Virus record (IMG/VR): IMGVR_UViG_3300022540_000923
Coordinates: 1 to 42,693 of that record
Length of the DNA: 42,693 nt
Reading direction: 5' to 3' (one strand)
Source: a virus
The notes under the pieces: model-generated
The model's database searches: none
Told to the model about the DNA's origin: nothing
Seen by the model: the letters and a program-made list of their open reading frames with translations, nothing else
Shown here: positions 31,269 to 39,274 of the stretch, piece by piece
How positions within the stretch are numbered: the stretch's first letter is position 1
How the letters are laid out: the number at the start of each line of letters is the position of its first letter
Translations under genes and position numbers: made by a program

Positions 31269-33608
31269 TTATACTCCAAATCCTGCCGCAGGCTGTACGC
31301 TTTTAATGGCTTTTGATTTTGTCCATTCGTCCAATACCGTTATTGGTATCATGACTGATCTGCAATTGAAATGGTTAGGCGGTGTTATCGTAGACCAAAC
31401 AGGGTCAGATAACAGAAATTTTCTGTTATGGTATGCTTTGCAAAAACTTGTAGTTCTGGAATCCACGATGGCTGAATAACTCATTCCTTCCACAAAATCT
31501 CCAAGCTCGGGGTCAGCATAAACTGCCAATTGGGCTTGATTAAATGCCGTGGTGATATTAGTACGGGCTATGGTAGTTAATCTCGCCCGACTTTCCTTAC
31601 TTTCTGGGGTCCCAACCAAAGTCGGGAGTAACCCTTCAAGCTCAGCCACCATTTCATCCACAGATTTGTCATCTCGGGCCCCATTCACAAAAATCCTGGC
31701 CGCCGCGTCTAACATGTCTGTGGCGATTTCACCCGTAATAAAAAACGCTTGCGATTCAAAATAGGAAACCACACTATCCAGACTTATACCATCAATGAAA
31801 TTTAGAACAGACCAATTCTGTTTTTTACAAGCCAACCTTTTTGAAAGCGAGGAAGACAATTTTACCCTTTGCCTGATATCTGCGGGGGCCGTTTTTACGA
31901 TGTCGTTCAGTGTGCCTTTGGCCTCGGATCTTCCAGAATCATATGCCGATTTTAAATTTTTTTGCGTATTCTTTTTGAGTTCCGCTTTGGCTGGGGCAGA
32001 AACTGATTTCATTATTGCTTCTTGAATCTCGGTATAGTCGATCTTGTCTTTGTCCTTCGGCAATTTCTTAAATTCTTCCGCATAGGCTGTGGTGATCTCG
32101 CCCATGATCCTGTCCACTGATTTGGACAGGTCTTCAAAAAAGACTTCTTCCAAAGTATCAAATGTGGTTTCCAGGGCGGCAAAGTCTAATCGTTTGTCGA
32201 AATCGGCTCCATCCTCTGCAAAATTCTTTACATGTATAGACATGTCCTCCTGGCTCCCCGTGGGTATTTCCTGGCCTTTTGAACTTTCCTCAGGTGCTTC
32301 AATATTCTCTTCCTCTTCTTGGTCTTCCGGGGTACTTCCTGTACCCTCTTCATCATCCTCTACCTCAGCGTCCATGTCCCGACGTTCATAGAGCAACAAT
32401 TCGCGGGTATGCTGTTCGTCCTCTTCCGTATTTACAACAACTTTGGACGCCACCGCTTCACCCCAAGCTTTTGCAATTTCACGCCGTTGGGCAATAGTAA
32501 AATCCTCAAAACGGAATCTCGGGAAATCTTTCACACCAAAATTCCACAAAGCAAGCTGGCTAAAAAACTGCTCATTCATGATTTCGGCCAAGTAATCACC
32601 CTGCTCTTTAACCACCATCATGAATGTTTCAAATTGGATGTCTCCCAGCGCCCTGGAACCGAATTTCCCATCCTCGGACAAGCCCAACAGATTCGGAACC
32701 AATAGTGACTTTGCAATGGCCCGGTTTTTTCCAGCAATAGCACTTTCAAATTCCGCTGTAGACTCCGACATCACCACTTCCGGCTTGTATCCCCTGGGAA
32801 ACAAAGCCCCGGTCATCTTCTGGACATTTCCAATAACACTCTTGAGGTCGGCCCTTTCTTGTGGTGTCAAAACAGGGGCGTCCTTGTCCGGTGTGACTGC
32901 TAAAAATCCACCCGCTAAGCGTTCTAAGTAAATATTGTGGAATTTGCCGATGATGTCCTTTTCCCAATACGGTCGGTATGCCGCCCGAAGGTCGGATTCA
33001 CCCCAAATAGGGTCTAACTCGGGGTTGGCCACATAAATGATAAATTTATCAGGGTCGAGCTTTTTACGGACACCGTTGGTGTCTTGGTACAAGGCTTTGA
33101 TGTTCCCGAAATCATCAATATCGTAGGTGAAACTTTCATACGGCTTCGGCTTAATGGAGTCCACTACCCAATATTCCTTACCATCTATGGTGTCCAATTT
33201 CCAATTTTTTTCAGAAATAGAAAAACCGTGGGCCTTACCGAGCAAAACCGCCCGAAGGGCACTTAACCACGTGCCTTTAATAGCGGTAGTGATGTTATAC
33301 TTGAAGAAATCGATTATTTCTTGTTGTTCTTCGGAGTCATCAGCAGGCGCAAAAACGATTTGGCGGGAAATAATGATGTTTACAAGCAGGTTGTAAACAG
33401 CTTTTACCTGGTCGTCCCTTAGCATTTTTCGGTAAATATCATACCCTTTACGGGTGGCTAACATATCTGGGTTGTATCTTTCGAACGAACCGCCCATGGT
33501 TAAAATCAGGGAGTCGGCCCAAAACGCAGTTTCCTGAGTAGGGACAGTCTCTTCCTTCTTTTCTTCTTGAAATTTTGTGGGCCGTTTCTTTTTTAAGAAT
33601 TCAAGCAT
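31269..33608 (-). CDS. Portal (DUF935) fused to MuF head morphogenesis protein
   Basis: 779 aa. Residues about 25-390 are a Mu gp29/DUF935 portal (YRKMLRDDQVKAVYNLL, GKAHGFSISEKNW, WGESDLRAAYRPYWE, LPNLLGLSE-like). An acidic linker (410-470) joins to a MuF domain (about 640-775): ARTNITTAFNQAQLAVY, SRTTSFCKAYHNRKF, PPNHFNCRSVMIPI. In Mu these are separate genes; here one polypeptide carries both. The start is poorly placed relative to a ribosome site (upstream stop TAG two bases before ATG), suggesting coupling to the terminase C-part. Confidence 0.88.
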   Translation of the reverse strand: MLEFLKKKRPTKFQEEKKEETVPTQETAFWADSLILTMGGSFERYNPDMLATRKGYDIYRKMLRDDQVKAVYNLLVNIIISRQIVFAPADDSEEQQEIIDFFKYNITTAIKGTWLSALRAVLLGKAHGFSISEKNWKLDTIDGKEYWVVDSIKPKPYESFTYDIDDFGNIKALYQDTNGVRKKLDPDKFIIYVANPELDPIWGESDLRAAYRPYWEKDIIGKFHNIYLERLAGGFLAVTPDKDAPVLTPQERADLKSVIGNVQKMTGALFPRGYKPEVVMSESTAEFESAIAGKNRAIAKSLLVPNLLGLSEDGKFGSRALGDIQFETFMMVVKEQGDYLAEIMNEQFFSQLALWNFGVKDFPRFRFEDFTIAQRREIAKAWGEAVASKVVVNTEEDEQHTRELLLYERRDMDAEVEDDEEGTGSTPEDQEEEENIEAPEESSKGQEIPTGSQEDMSIHVKNFAEDGADFDKRLDFAALETTFDTLEEVFFEDLSKSVDRIMGEITTAYAEEFKKLPKDKDKIDYTEIQEAIMKSVSAPAKAELKKNTQKNLKSAYDSGRSEAKGTLNDIVKTAPADIRQRVKLSSSLSKRLACKKQNWSVLNFIDGISLDSVVSYFESQAFFITGEIATDMLDAAARIFVNGARDDKSVDEMVAELEGLLPTLVGTPESKESRARLTTIARTNITTAFNQAQLAVYADPELGDFVEGMSYSAIVDSRTTSFCKAYHNRKFLLSDPVWSTITPPNHFNCRSVMIPITVLDEWTKSKAIKSVQPAAGFGV

Positions 33609-33610
33609 TT

Positions 33611-34444
33611 CTAGAAAAATTCAGATTCCATCGTTGCCCCAATACCGGGGGAGGTTACAATAATTTCTGCTTCATCGCCAAGGCCACCGACCAATAAAAT
33701 TTGTATGGCGTCCAAGGTCGGGTCTATCTGGTCGTCGTGTTTATGTGTCATTTGTGGAGAAAACCGACTAAATTCCGAAATATATTCTGTCATGAAATCT
33801 GCCGTGGGCACCACTTCCTTATTCGGCAGGAAAACCAACCCTGAAACCACATAGTTTATCAGGGCAAACACCCTGGAAGTCTTGTCCGTATCCCTAGGAA
33901 CTGCAATCACCGGGATGTAAACCCTACCCGCCATTTGATCCGAACCATCCCGCAAAGTTTGTATCAAGCCTATTCCACTTGACTTGTCTTCAATGTAAAA
34001 CCCATTTACGGGCTGTTCTGGCTGGTTGTGCTTTGTAAAAAAATCCCTGGCCGTTCTAATCAGTTCTGGTGCTTCCCATTTGCCCCTCTTCTGATCAATC
34101 AGGAAGATACCATCCCTGGTTTGGCCCCAACATTGAAAAACACTGAAATCATTTACGGTCTTGGTTTTTGATGCTGTGTCCGCCGTAATGATCTTCCGTA
34201 AAAACCCCTGCGGCAAAATGTCATAATATCTCCACCATTCAGTCTTAAAAATCTTTCCACCAACTGGGGCGGGATCTTGCATGTACTGCCCGTCGAAAAC
34301 ATACGGGTTGTTCTTAAGTGTTTCTATTTCCTCAAGGTTGTGTTTATACGGCCAAAGTGGACCGGGCAACAATCCATGCTCAATTGGTATCGCATATGGG
34401 TAATGTTTCACTTTATCAAAACCGGTAAATTCAGATGGTGCCAT
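33611..34444 (-). CDS. terL: Terminase large subunit, nuclease half (split gene)
   Basis: 277 aa. It covers the RNase H-like nuclease: a strand ITADTASKTKTVNDFS with two Asp (about residue 90), YIEDKSSGIGLIQTL, and HKHDDQIDPTLDAIQ with clustered Asp, the usual three metal-binding positions. The start (ATG at 34444) lies in the end of the ATPase half in the -1 frame; a GGTGA five bases upstream could serve as ribosome site. Either a true split terminase or an artificial frameshift. Confidence 0.75.
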   Translation of the reverse strand: MAPSEFTGFDKVKHYPYAIPIEHGLLPGPLWPYKHNLEEIETLKNNPYVFDGQYMQDPAPVGGKIFKTEWWRYYDILPQGFLRKIITADTASKTKTVNDFSVFQCWGQTRDGIFLIDQKRGKWEAPELIRTARDFFTKHNQPEQPVNGFYIEDKSSGIGLIQTLRDGSDQMAGRVYIPVIAVPRDTDKTSRVFALINYVVSGLVFLPNKEVVPTADFMTEYISEFSRFSPQMTHKHDDQIDPTLDAIQILLVGGLGDEAEIIVTSPGIGATMESEFF

Positions 34445-35157
34445 TTTTCACCGGAACCGCCATTCAAAAGCCAACCGCAAAAATCATCTTCGTGGAGCCT
34501 CTGCATAATGACTATGATCGGCGTTTCTCGATTATCCACCCGAGATTTTATTGTACTGGAGTACCTGTTTGGAAACCACATCCTCTTGGTATCCGAATAC
34601 ATATCATCTGGTTTTTGCGGGTCATCAATGATAATTGCACCTTGGAACCCTGGAAGTGACCTTCCAGCCCGAAAACCTATAATCTGTCCGCCACTGGAAA
34701 CTGCATAAAATGCCCCATTGGCATTCGTCTTCCAAAATCCTTTGGCCCTCGTATCATCTTTAGCCGAAAGCCCCCAAAGCAATTTGGAAATCGGATGGAT
34801 GACCTGTTCTTTCACTTTGGAAGAATTGTCCAAAGGTAAAACATCACCCCCTGAAACGTGTAAAAACCTGCACCCCGGATTCCTTACAAAAGCAAAGGAT
34901 GCCAATTGAATCACCCCAAGTTCTGTTTTGGTATAACTTGGTGGTATGTTTACTATCAGCCGCTTTATTTCTCCGTTCAACACCCGCAAAAACGTCTTTG
35001 CTAACAATGGGTGGTGCGGCCCTTCAATAAATGGTTGTTTTTCACGAAGCCCCAAAAAGAATTTGGTGTGGTCCATGAAATTGGTTTCTAGCCTATGCTT
35101 TAAAACAGCCAGTTGTTCTGGCGTAAAACCCTCGATTTTTTGTTCGAGATCAATCAT
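34408..35157 (-). CDS. terL: Terminase large subunit, ATPase half (split gene)
   Basis: 249 aa, starting at an ATGA overlap with the small terminase. A deviant Walker A (NIPPSYTKTE, about residue 70), an adenine/signal region (RFLHVSGGD), a Walker B AIIIDDPQKPDD (about 175-185) and the coupling motif TPIIVIMQRLHEDDF are visible. The frame ends at a TGA just after WHHLNLPVLIK, precisely at the ATPase/nuclease boundary, and the nuclease half continues in another frame. Confidence 0.8.
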   Translation of the reverse strand: MIDLEQKIEGFTPEQLAVLKHRLETNFMDHTKFFLGLREKQPFIEGPHHPLLAKTFLRVLNGEIKRLIVNIPPSYTKTELGVIQLASFAFVRNPGCRFLHVSGGDVLPLDNSSKVKEQVIHPISKLLWGLSAKDDTRAKGFWKTNANGAFYAVSSGGQIIGFRAGRSLPGFQGAIIIDDPQKPDDMYSDTKRMWFPNRYSSTIKSRVDNRETPIIVIMQRLHEDDFCGWLLNGGSGEKWHHLNLPVLIK

Positions 35158-35540
35158 CCTGTCAATTTATCAAATACCCCTTTCACCACTTCGGCGTCTT
35201 TCTCAGTAATTGCACCAACCTTTAACTCGCCCGAAACCTCCAGGGCTTTTACTTCACGCCAATTCGCAGGATCTTTTGCTTGTAAATACGCCTTTTTGGC
35301 CGCAACACTCCCTTTGGGGTCAATAGCCTCTTCATAAAGTGCCCTTGTTACATTTTCAATCCCGCGATTTAAACCGATCCTTATGGCATCTGAAATATCT
35401 GGGTATTTTCCCTTGGCCTCTTCCCACTGCGAAGCCGTATAACCCAGGTTAGCGGCCATGGTCAATTCACCAACACCCCATTCGGCCATATCTTGCACCG
35501 AATCCAAAATTTCAGGTTCGATCAATTGTCCTAAATCCAT
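35154..35540 (-). CDS. Terminase small subunit
   Basis: 128 aa from the ATG at 35540, chosen for the GGCGGAG site six bases upstream. A helix-turn-helix-like N-terminus (MAEWGVGELTMAANLGYTASQWEEAK, about residues 18-43) is followed by a helical oligomerisation part (RGIENVTRALYEEAI, VAAKKAYLQAKDPANWREV) and a mixed C-terminus. The KAYL-x3-DP-x2-W phrase is typical of TerS-like proteins. First gene of the late operon, promoter about 390 bp upstream. Confidence 0.75.
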   Translation of the reverse strand: MDLGQLIEPEILDSVQDMAEWGVGELTMAANLGYTASQWEEAKGKYPDISDAIRIGLNRGIENVTRALYEEAIDPKGSVAAKKAYLQAKDPANWREVKALEVSGELKVGAITEKDAEVVKGVFDKLTG

Positions 35541-35726
35541 TTCACTCCGCCTTCCTTTTTTTGTAAAGCCCAAAGAACAGTTAAGAAGGAAAGTCCCGTA
35601 AGACCTTCGCAGGTTGTTCTGTGTTACCCGTAGTGATACCGTAGTGATAGGAATTCATACATCTAGAATCCCGTTCTTGTTGTGTTGTGAATATGTGTGA
35701 TACTCGTAGTGTTCTTAACTTAATAT

Positions 35727-35740
35727 TGTCAAGCTTGACA
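35727..35740. promoter_or_regulatory. Perfect 14-bp palindrome TGTCAAGCTTGACA
   Basis: The palindrome places TTGACA on both strands. It resembles the operator arms of the duplicated promoters at 10.26 and 10.95 kb (TGTCAATTCTG). A dimeric regulator site is likely; no good -10 box follows on either strand. Confidence 0.55.
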
Positions 35741-35775
35741 GCTCCGTAAGCCTTACAAAAAAAGAGAACCCACAT

Positions 35776-35789
35776 GCAAAGATCGTGCC
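35776..35789 (+). repeat. GCAA-N4-CGTGCC box 1
   Basis: GCAAAGATCGTGCC. Second copy on the same strand at 35832-35845 (GCAATTTTCGTGCC), 56 bases away. Confidence 0.65.
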
Positions 35790-35831
35790 ACGGTTCTAGA
35801 TTACCAGCCCTTCAACCCCCGTCCACGCGTT

Positions 35832-35845
35832 GCAATTTTCGTGCC
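35832..35845 (+). repeat. GCAA-N4-CGTGCC box 2
   Basis: GCAATTTTCGTGCC. Fixed ten positions match boxes 1, 3, 4 and the copies at 10215 and 6193. Confidence 0.65.
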
Positions 35846-35926
35846 AAAACCGGGAAGGCCGTCCCACGACGCTTTTTCCGAGCCATCCATCCCAGGATGC
35901 TGGTCCATGTTTTGGCCTTATTTTTT

Positions 35927-35956
35927 ATTGTACCACAGAAGGCTTGAGTCTGTCAA
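35927..35956 (-). promoter_or_regulatory. Strong minus-strand promoter for the late operon
   Basis: On the minus strand TTGACA (35956-35951), 18-bp spacer, TACAAT (35932-35927). This is the closest consensus promoter upstream of the terminase genes. The -35 box is part of the inverted repeat AGTCTGTCAAG (35947-35957) whose partner is CTTGACAGACT (36059-36069). Confidence 0.75.
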
Positions 35957-35999
35957 GTACCAATTTTACTCGGGGTTTCAAAGCAATATTTTACCTAAT

Positions 36000-36013
36000 G
36001 GCACGCTTCTTGC
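36000..36013 (-). repeat. GCAA-N4-CGTGCC box 3 (minus strand)
   Basis: On the minus strand GCAAGAAGCGTGCC. It is the only copy in this orientation and faces box 4, ten bases away, forming an inverted pair. Confidence 0.6.
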
Positions 36014-36023
36014 TTGCCCGTAT

Positions 36024-36037
36024 GCAAATCTCGTGCC
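36024..36037 (+). repeat. GCAA-N4-CGTGCC box 4
   Basis: GCAAATCTCGTGCC, nearly identical to the copy at 10215 (GCAAATTTCGTGCC). Confidence 0.65.
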
Positions 36038-36198
36038 ACAATAACCAACTAAATCGGGCTTGACAGACTGACCCCAGGCATGATCTGATAAAGCTTTTCG
36101 AATCGCAACACTCAGTTGCTTATTAGTAAAATGATAGGTTGAGTATGTTGATGTCAGGTTCGTAATTCCTGTGTCTTTTATGGCGCAGACAGTGGGAG

Positions 36199-36227
36199 CC
36201 CCCGTCACTTAAAATTCGGGGGTTTCT
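36199..36227 (+). terminator. Terminator-like hairpin upstream of the early genes
   Basis: CCCCCG (36199-36204) and CGGGGG (36217-36222) form a 6-bp GC stem with a 12-nt loop, followed by TTTCT. It precedes the first early gene by about 25 bases and may be an attenuator. Confidence 0.5.
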
Positions 36228-36250
36228 AAAAACAAAGAGATGAGGAGAAA

Positions 36251-36481
36251 ATGCAGACTAAAACGACAGTGGTTTCCCGTCCCGATCCCAGGGATGCTAA
36301 TAGACACGGGTTCCTTACTCCGTACGTCTTACGCGAAGAGAACTTTAGGAAATTTTTTACCAGAACAAAAGTTCCAACCGCTGGAGGCTGGCAATATCAA
36401 TACTCCGCGAAGCCAAAACACAAAGATATTGTCCGGCGGGCACAATATGCCGCTGAGCACGGAAAATACCCTACTTTATAA
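36251..36481 (+). CDS. First early gene, small basic protein (76 aa)
   Basis: ATG at 36251 after GAGATGAGGAGAAA. The protein is basic and Arg/Lys/Tyr-rich (VVSRPDPRDANRHGF, REENFRKFF, YSAKPKHKDIVRRAQYAAEHGKYP) with no recognised family. As the first plus-strand gene after the control region it may be an immediate-early host-takeover factor or regulator; this is inference from position. Confidence 0.6.
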   Translation: MQTKTTVVSRPDPRDANRHGFLTPYVLREENFRKFFTRTKVPTAGGWQYQYSAKPKHKDIVRRAQYAAEHGKYPTL

Positions 36482-36508
36482 CCAAAAACAAAGAGATGAG
36501 AAGAGACG

Positions 36509-36613
36509 ATGAAATTTAAAGAATACGAGAAACAACTAAAAGAATTACGGGTGGCGGCTGATGTTCTTGAAAAACAACTTCACATCAAATATGCCACGGC
36601 CAATTCAAATTGA
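36509..36613 (+). CDS. Very small helical protein (34 aa)
   Basis: The ATG follows GAGATGAGAAGAGACG, nearly the same leader as the gene before it (AACAAAGAGATGA). It encodes one amphipathic helix (YEKQLKELRVAADVLEKQL). Short but with leader and spacing typical of a real gene. Function unknown. Confidence 0.5.
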   Translation: MKFKEYEKQLKELRVAADVLEKQLHIKYATANSN

Positions 36614-36686
36614 TCACCCTTATGCGTGTCAAACGAATTAAAGGACATTGGATTCCAAAATTGGAAAGTTGGTTGGAGGAAAGCAA

Positions 36687-38243
36687 ATGATAGAGCGGTT
36701 CATGGCATTATTCAAGGGGAACGACCGGAATTTTGGCCGCTTTATTCCAAACAAAGTTGAAAACAACACTTATACGGTGTTAGAACCCGTTACCAAGAAA
36801 GACTTCGAAAACCATTTTATAGGGACTGCTGGAGTCGCGGCGGTTCCTATCATGGACGATGGTTTTTGTTGGTTTGGGGCGATTGATATTGACGCCCATG
36901 GGGGCGGCGAGCCCGATATCGATCTTTTCGAATTGGATTTCAAGGTGCGGGAATTGGATCTGCCTTTGATGGTCTGTCGATCGAAATCGGGTGGTGCCCA
37001 CGTTTATTTCTTTGGGATCGAACCCGTTAAAGCCAGTTTGATTCGCAAGGCATTGACCAAATGGGCCGGGGCTTTGGGTTTCCCTAGGGCTGAAATTTTC
37101 CCGAAACAGGCGGTTTTGGCTAAAGATCACGAAGGTAAAATGGCCAATGGGAATTTTATCAACCTTCCATTTTTCGATTGGCAAGGAGACGAACCACTCC
37201 GTTATGGGGTGGACGGTGGCAAGAAGATAAGTCTTTTGGGCCATTTCTTGGATCTGGTAGCGGCTAAAAGGATTGCAGGACCCCGGTTGATTGAGATTAT
37301 AGATGATAGCCACGACGAGTCCCCCCCTTGTATCAGTAAAATGATTGCAAATGGGGTGCCGGGTGGACTTCGGAATTTGGCCCTGTACAACATCACCATT
37401 TATTTGAAAAAAGTCCACCCGGAAACCTGGAGGGACAAGGCATATGATCTTAACGCCAGAATTTTCGATTCGCCCCTGGATTTCGTAGAAGCCAAGAAAG
37501 TGGTAAGCTCGGCTGGCCGCCGCGATTATAAGTATAAATGCCAGGAGGAACCCTGTAAGGCCCTCTGTAATTCGGCACTCTGCATCACCAAGAAACACGG
37601 TATTACACCAGACGAGAAATCTGAATTGGACTTGGGTGTAATGCCCGAATTCAAAGGCTTGCAGAAAATCGAAACCGACCCTGTAAAATGGGTGCTATTG
37701 GTCAACGATTCCAAAATTTACTTGGGGACCGCCGAGGTCATGGATTTCAGGCGGGTGCGGGAAGCCGTAGCCGAGAAAATGACGATGCTGATCCCGGCCA
37801 TGAAAAACGAGCGCTGGCAAGTGCAACTCAATGCATTGATGTTGAAGGCCGAGAAAATTTCGGCACCCGAGGAGGCCAGTATCGCGGGGGTCATCCGGGC
37901 CAGGTTGGTGGAGTTTCTGAAAAAAGCAGATTTGAATTCTAAAGGGGACAAGACCGACGACCGGCAACAATTATTGCTTGGAATGCCGACGGTTCAAGCG
38001 GAATCCGAGGGGCGTTTCATTTACTTCCGGGGTGCAGATTTTGTGACCTTCCTGAAAAAAAACCGATCAGAGGAAATGAAAGGGGCCAATCTTTGGTTAG
38101 CGTTGAAGGAAATGAAGATCGGACACAAAAGGTGCCGTATTGGTTCCAACACCGTGATCCAAATTTGGACAGTCCCAATCGAGGGGTCACAATTTGGGGA
38201 AGACCTGGGTATTGCGCCCAAGGACCCTGAAATCGATTATTAA
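36687..38243 (+). CDS. Archaeo-eukaryotic primase (TOTE-type)
   Basis: 518 aa from the ATG at 36687, which follows GGAGGAAAGCAA. The catalytic core is FGAIDIDAHGGG (two Asp near residues 67-69), CRSKSGGAHVYFF (Ser/His of the nucleotide site, about 98-108) and AEIFPKQAVL followed by GNFINLPFF. These are the motifs of the AEP primase found in TOTE-type conflict systems. Four Cys near residue 285-300 (KYKCQEEPCKALCNSALC) could bind zinc. The C-terminal part (about 320-518) resembles primase-associated helical domains. It likely primes replication for the family A polymerase, as no DnaG-type primase is seen. Confidence 0.85.
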   Translation: MIERFMALFKGNDRNFGRFIPNKVENNTYTVLEPVTKKDFENHFIGTAGVAAVPIMDDGFCWFGAIDIDAHGGGEPDIDLFELDFKVRELDLPLMVCRSKSGGAHVYFFGIEPVKASLIRKALTKWAGALGFPRAEIFPKQAVLAKDHEGKMANGNFINLPFFDWQGDEPLRYGVDGGKKISLLGHFLDLVAAKRIAGPRLIEIIDDSHDESPPCISKMIANGVPGGLRNLALYNITIYLKKVHPETWRDKAYDLNARIFDSPLDFVEAKKVVSSAGRRDYKYKCQEEPCKALCNSALCITKKHGITPDEKSELDLGVMPEFKGLQKIETDPVKWVLLVNDSKIYLGTAEVMDFRRVREAVAEKMTMLIPAMKNERWQVQLNALMLKAEKISAPEEASIAGVIRARLVEFLKKADLNSKGDKTDDRQQLLLGMPTVQAESEGRFIYFRGADFVTFLKKNRSEEMKGANLWLALKEMKIGHKRCRIGSNTVIQIWTVPIEGSQFGEDLGIAPKDPEIDY

Positions 38244-38257
38244 AGGAGATTAGAAAT

Positions 38258-39184
38258 ATGAACGTATTGAGTTTGTTCGATGGAATAAGTTGCGGGTTGG
38301 TGGCACTTAAGCGCGCAGGAATTAAAGTTGATAATTACTATGCTTCTGAAATCGACAAATGGGCGATTCAGACATCAGAAAAGAACTACCCTGAAATTGT
38401 CAGGCTTGGAGATATCGAGAATTGCCCAGAATGGAATCTACCAAAGATTGATATGATTATCGGCGGCCCACCATGCCAGGGGTTTTCTATGGCCGGGAAG
38501 CGTTTGAATTGGGATGACCCGAGATCACAGTTGTTTTATAAAGCGATTGAATTAATTCATGATCTAAAACCGAAATATTTCTTGATTGAAAATGTCAGGA
38601 TGAAAAAGGAGATCAGGAAAGAACTTGATGATTTTTTGGGGGTTGAATCTATTGAAATCAATTCTGCTTTGGTGAGTGCCCAGTATAGAAACAGGCTTTA
38701 TTGGACCAATATTGAAGGAATTGAACAACCGAAAGACAAGGGTTTGGTGTTGAAGGATATTATTGAAGACGGGGCGGTAGATAGAGACAAGACGTTCTGC
38801 CTTGACGCGAATTACTTCAAAGGTGGGAACTTGAAAAGTTACTTTGAGAAGCACAGACGCCAATTGGTGTTTAGTGGTTGCGCACTAACGGGCGAGGCCG
38901 ATATTAAAACTTATGATTTAAATAAGAGGACATATGGCCAACTTGGGAAATGCCCCACAGTTAGAGCTGGGACAGGCGGCCATCATGAACCAAAAATGAC
39001 ATTGCCACCAAACAAATGGAGAAAACTCACGCCTTTGGAGTGTGAACGGCTCCAAACACTGCCGGACGATTATACTTTTGGTGTAAGTAACACACAACGG
39101 TACAAATCGATCGGGAACGGCTGGACTGTTGACGTTATCGTGCATATCTTTAACAGATTAAAGGAGATTAGAGATGGAAATTGA
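38258..39184 (+). CDS. DNA (cytosine-5) methyltransferase
   Basis: 308 aa with all core motifs in order: motif I LSLFDGISCGLVALKRAG, motif IV GGPPCQGFS (catalytic Cys near residue 73), motif VI FLIENV, motif VIII QYRNRLYW, a short target-recognition region, motif IX KLTPLECERLQTLPDDYT and motif X SIGNGWTVDVI. The start follows AAAGGAGATTAGAAAT. There is no partner endonuclease gene, so it is an orphan enzyme, probably shielding the phage DNA from host restriction in addition to aminoadenine. Recognition sequence unknown. Confidence 0.92.
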   Translation: MNVLSLFDGISCGLVALKRAGIKVDNYYASEIDKWAIQTSEKNYPEIVRLGDIENCPEWNLPKIDMIIGGPPCQGFSMAGKRLNWDDPRSQLFYKAIELIHDLKPKYFLIENVRMKKEIRKELDDFLGVESIEINSALVSAQYRNRLYWTNIEGIEQPKDKGLVLKDIIEDGAVDRDKTFCLDANYFKGGNLKSYFEKHRRQLVFSGCALTGEADIKTYDLNKRTYGQLGKCPTVRAGTGGHHEPKMTLPPNKWRKLTPLECERLQTLPDDYTFGVSNTQRYKSIGNGWTVDVIVHIFNRLKEIRDGN

Positions 39185-39239
39185 CATTGTTTTAGTAGTT
39201 TTTGCTTTGGTGGCCCTTTACGGAGTGATCGCCCAATAA
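39174..39239 (+). CDS. 21-aa hydrophobic peptide
   Basis: The ATG lies inside the end of the methyltransferase gene, behind AAAGGAGATTAGAG, the stereotyped leader. The peptide is one transmembrane helix (IDIVLVVFALVALYGVIAQ). The perfect leader argues it is translated despite its length. It may act with the next membrane protein. Confidence 0.5.
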   Translation: MEIDIVLVVFALVALYGVIAQ

Positions 39240-39274
39240 GTACTTGCATAGGCCAATTTTAAAGGAGATTAGAA

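Larger units (their letters stand above)
35947..36069. repeat. Spaced inverted repeat AGTCTGTCAAG / CTTGACAGACT
   Basis: The two 11-bp arms (35947-35957 and 36059-36069) are perfect complements about 100 bases apart. The left arm covers the -35 of the late promoter; the right arm places TTGACA on the plus strand toward the early genes, though I see no convincing -10 there. Loop formation by one regulator could set early versus late transcription. Confidence 0.55.
35541..36250. promoter_or_regulatory. Divergent control region (about 710 bp, no gene supported)
   Basis: This is the only large non-coding stretch. It separates the minus-strand late block from the plus-strand early block. It contains three CGTAGTG boxes (35629-35635, 35640-35646, 35705-35711), a perfect palindrome, a long inverted repeat, four GCAA-N4-CGTGCC boxes, a strong minus-strand promoter and a terminator-like hairpin near the right end. 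Short frames inside it have no ribosome site or family support. An origin of replication here is plausible but unproven. Confidence 0.6.

Noticed and set aside
35581-35775. 64-residue minus-strand frame in the control region
   Set aside because: It spans the 14-bp palindrome and the CGTAGTG repeats, has no ribosome site and no recognisable protein pattern. The region reads as regulatory DNA.
36060-36092. Plus-strand promoter from TTGACA at 36060
   Set aside because: No -10 box at 16-18 bp; the nearest TA-rich hexamers are 20-23 bp away. It was kept only as an inverted-repeat arm.
36240-36512. 90-residue plus-strand frame overlapping the first early gene
   Set aside because: It is an out-of-frame shadow of the 36251 gene, which has the better ribosome site and more regular composition.
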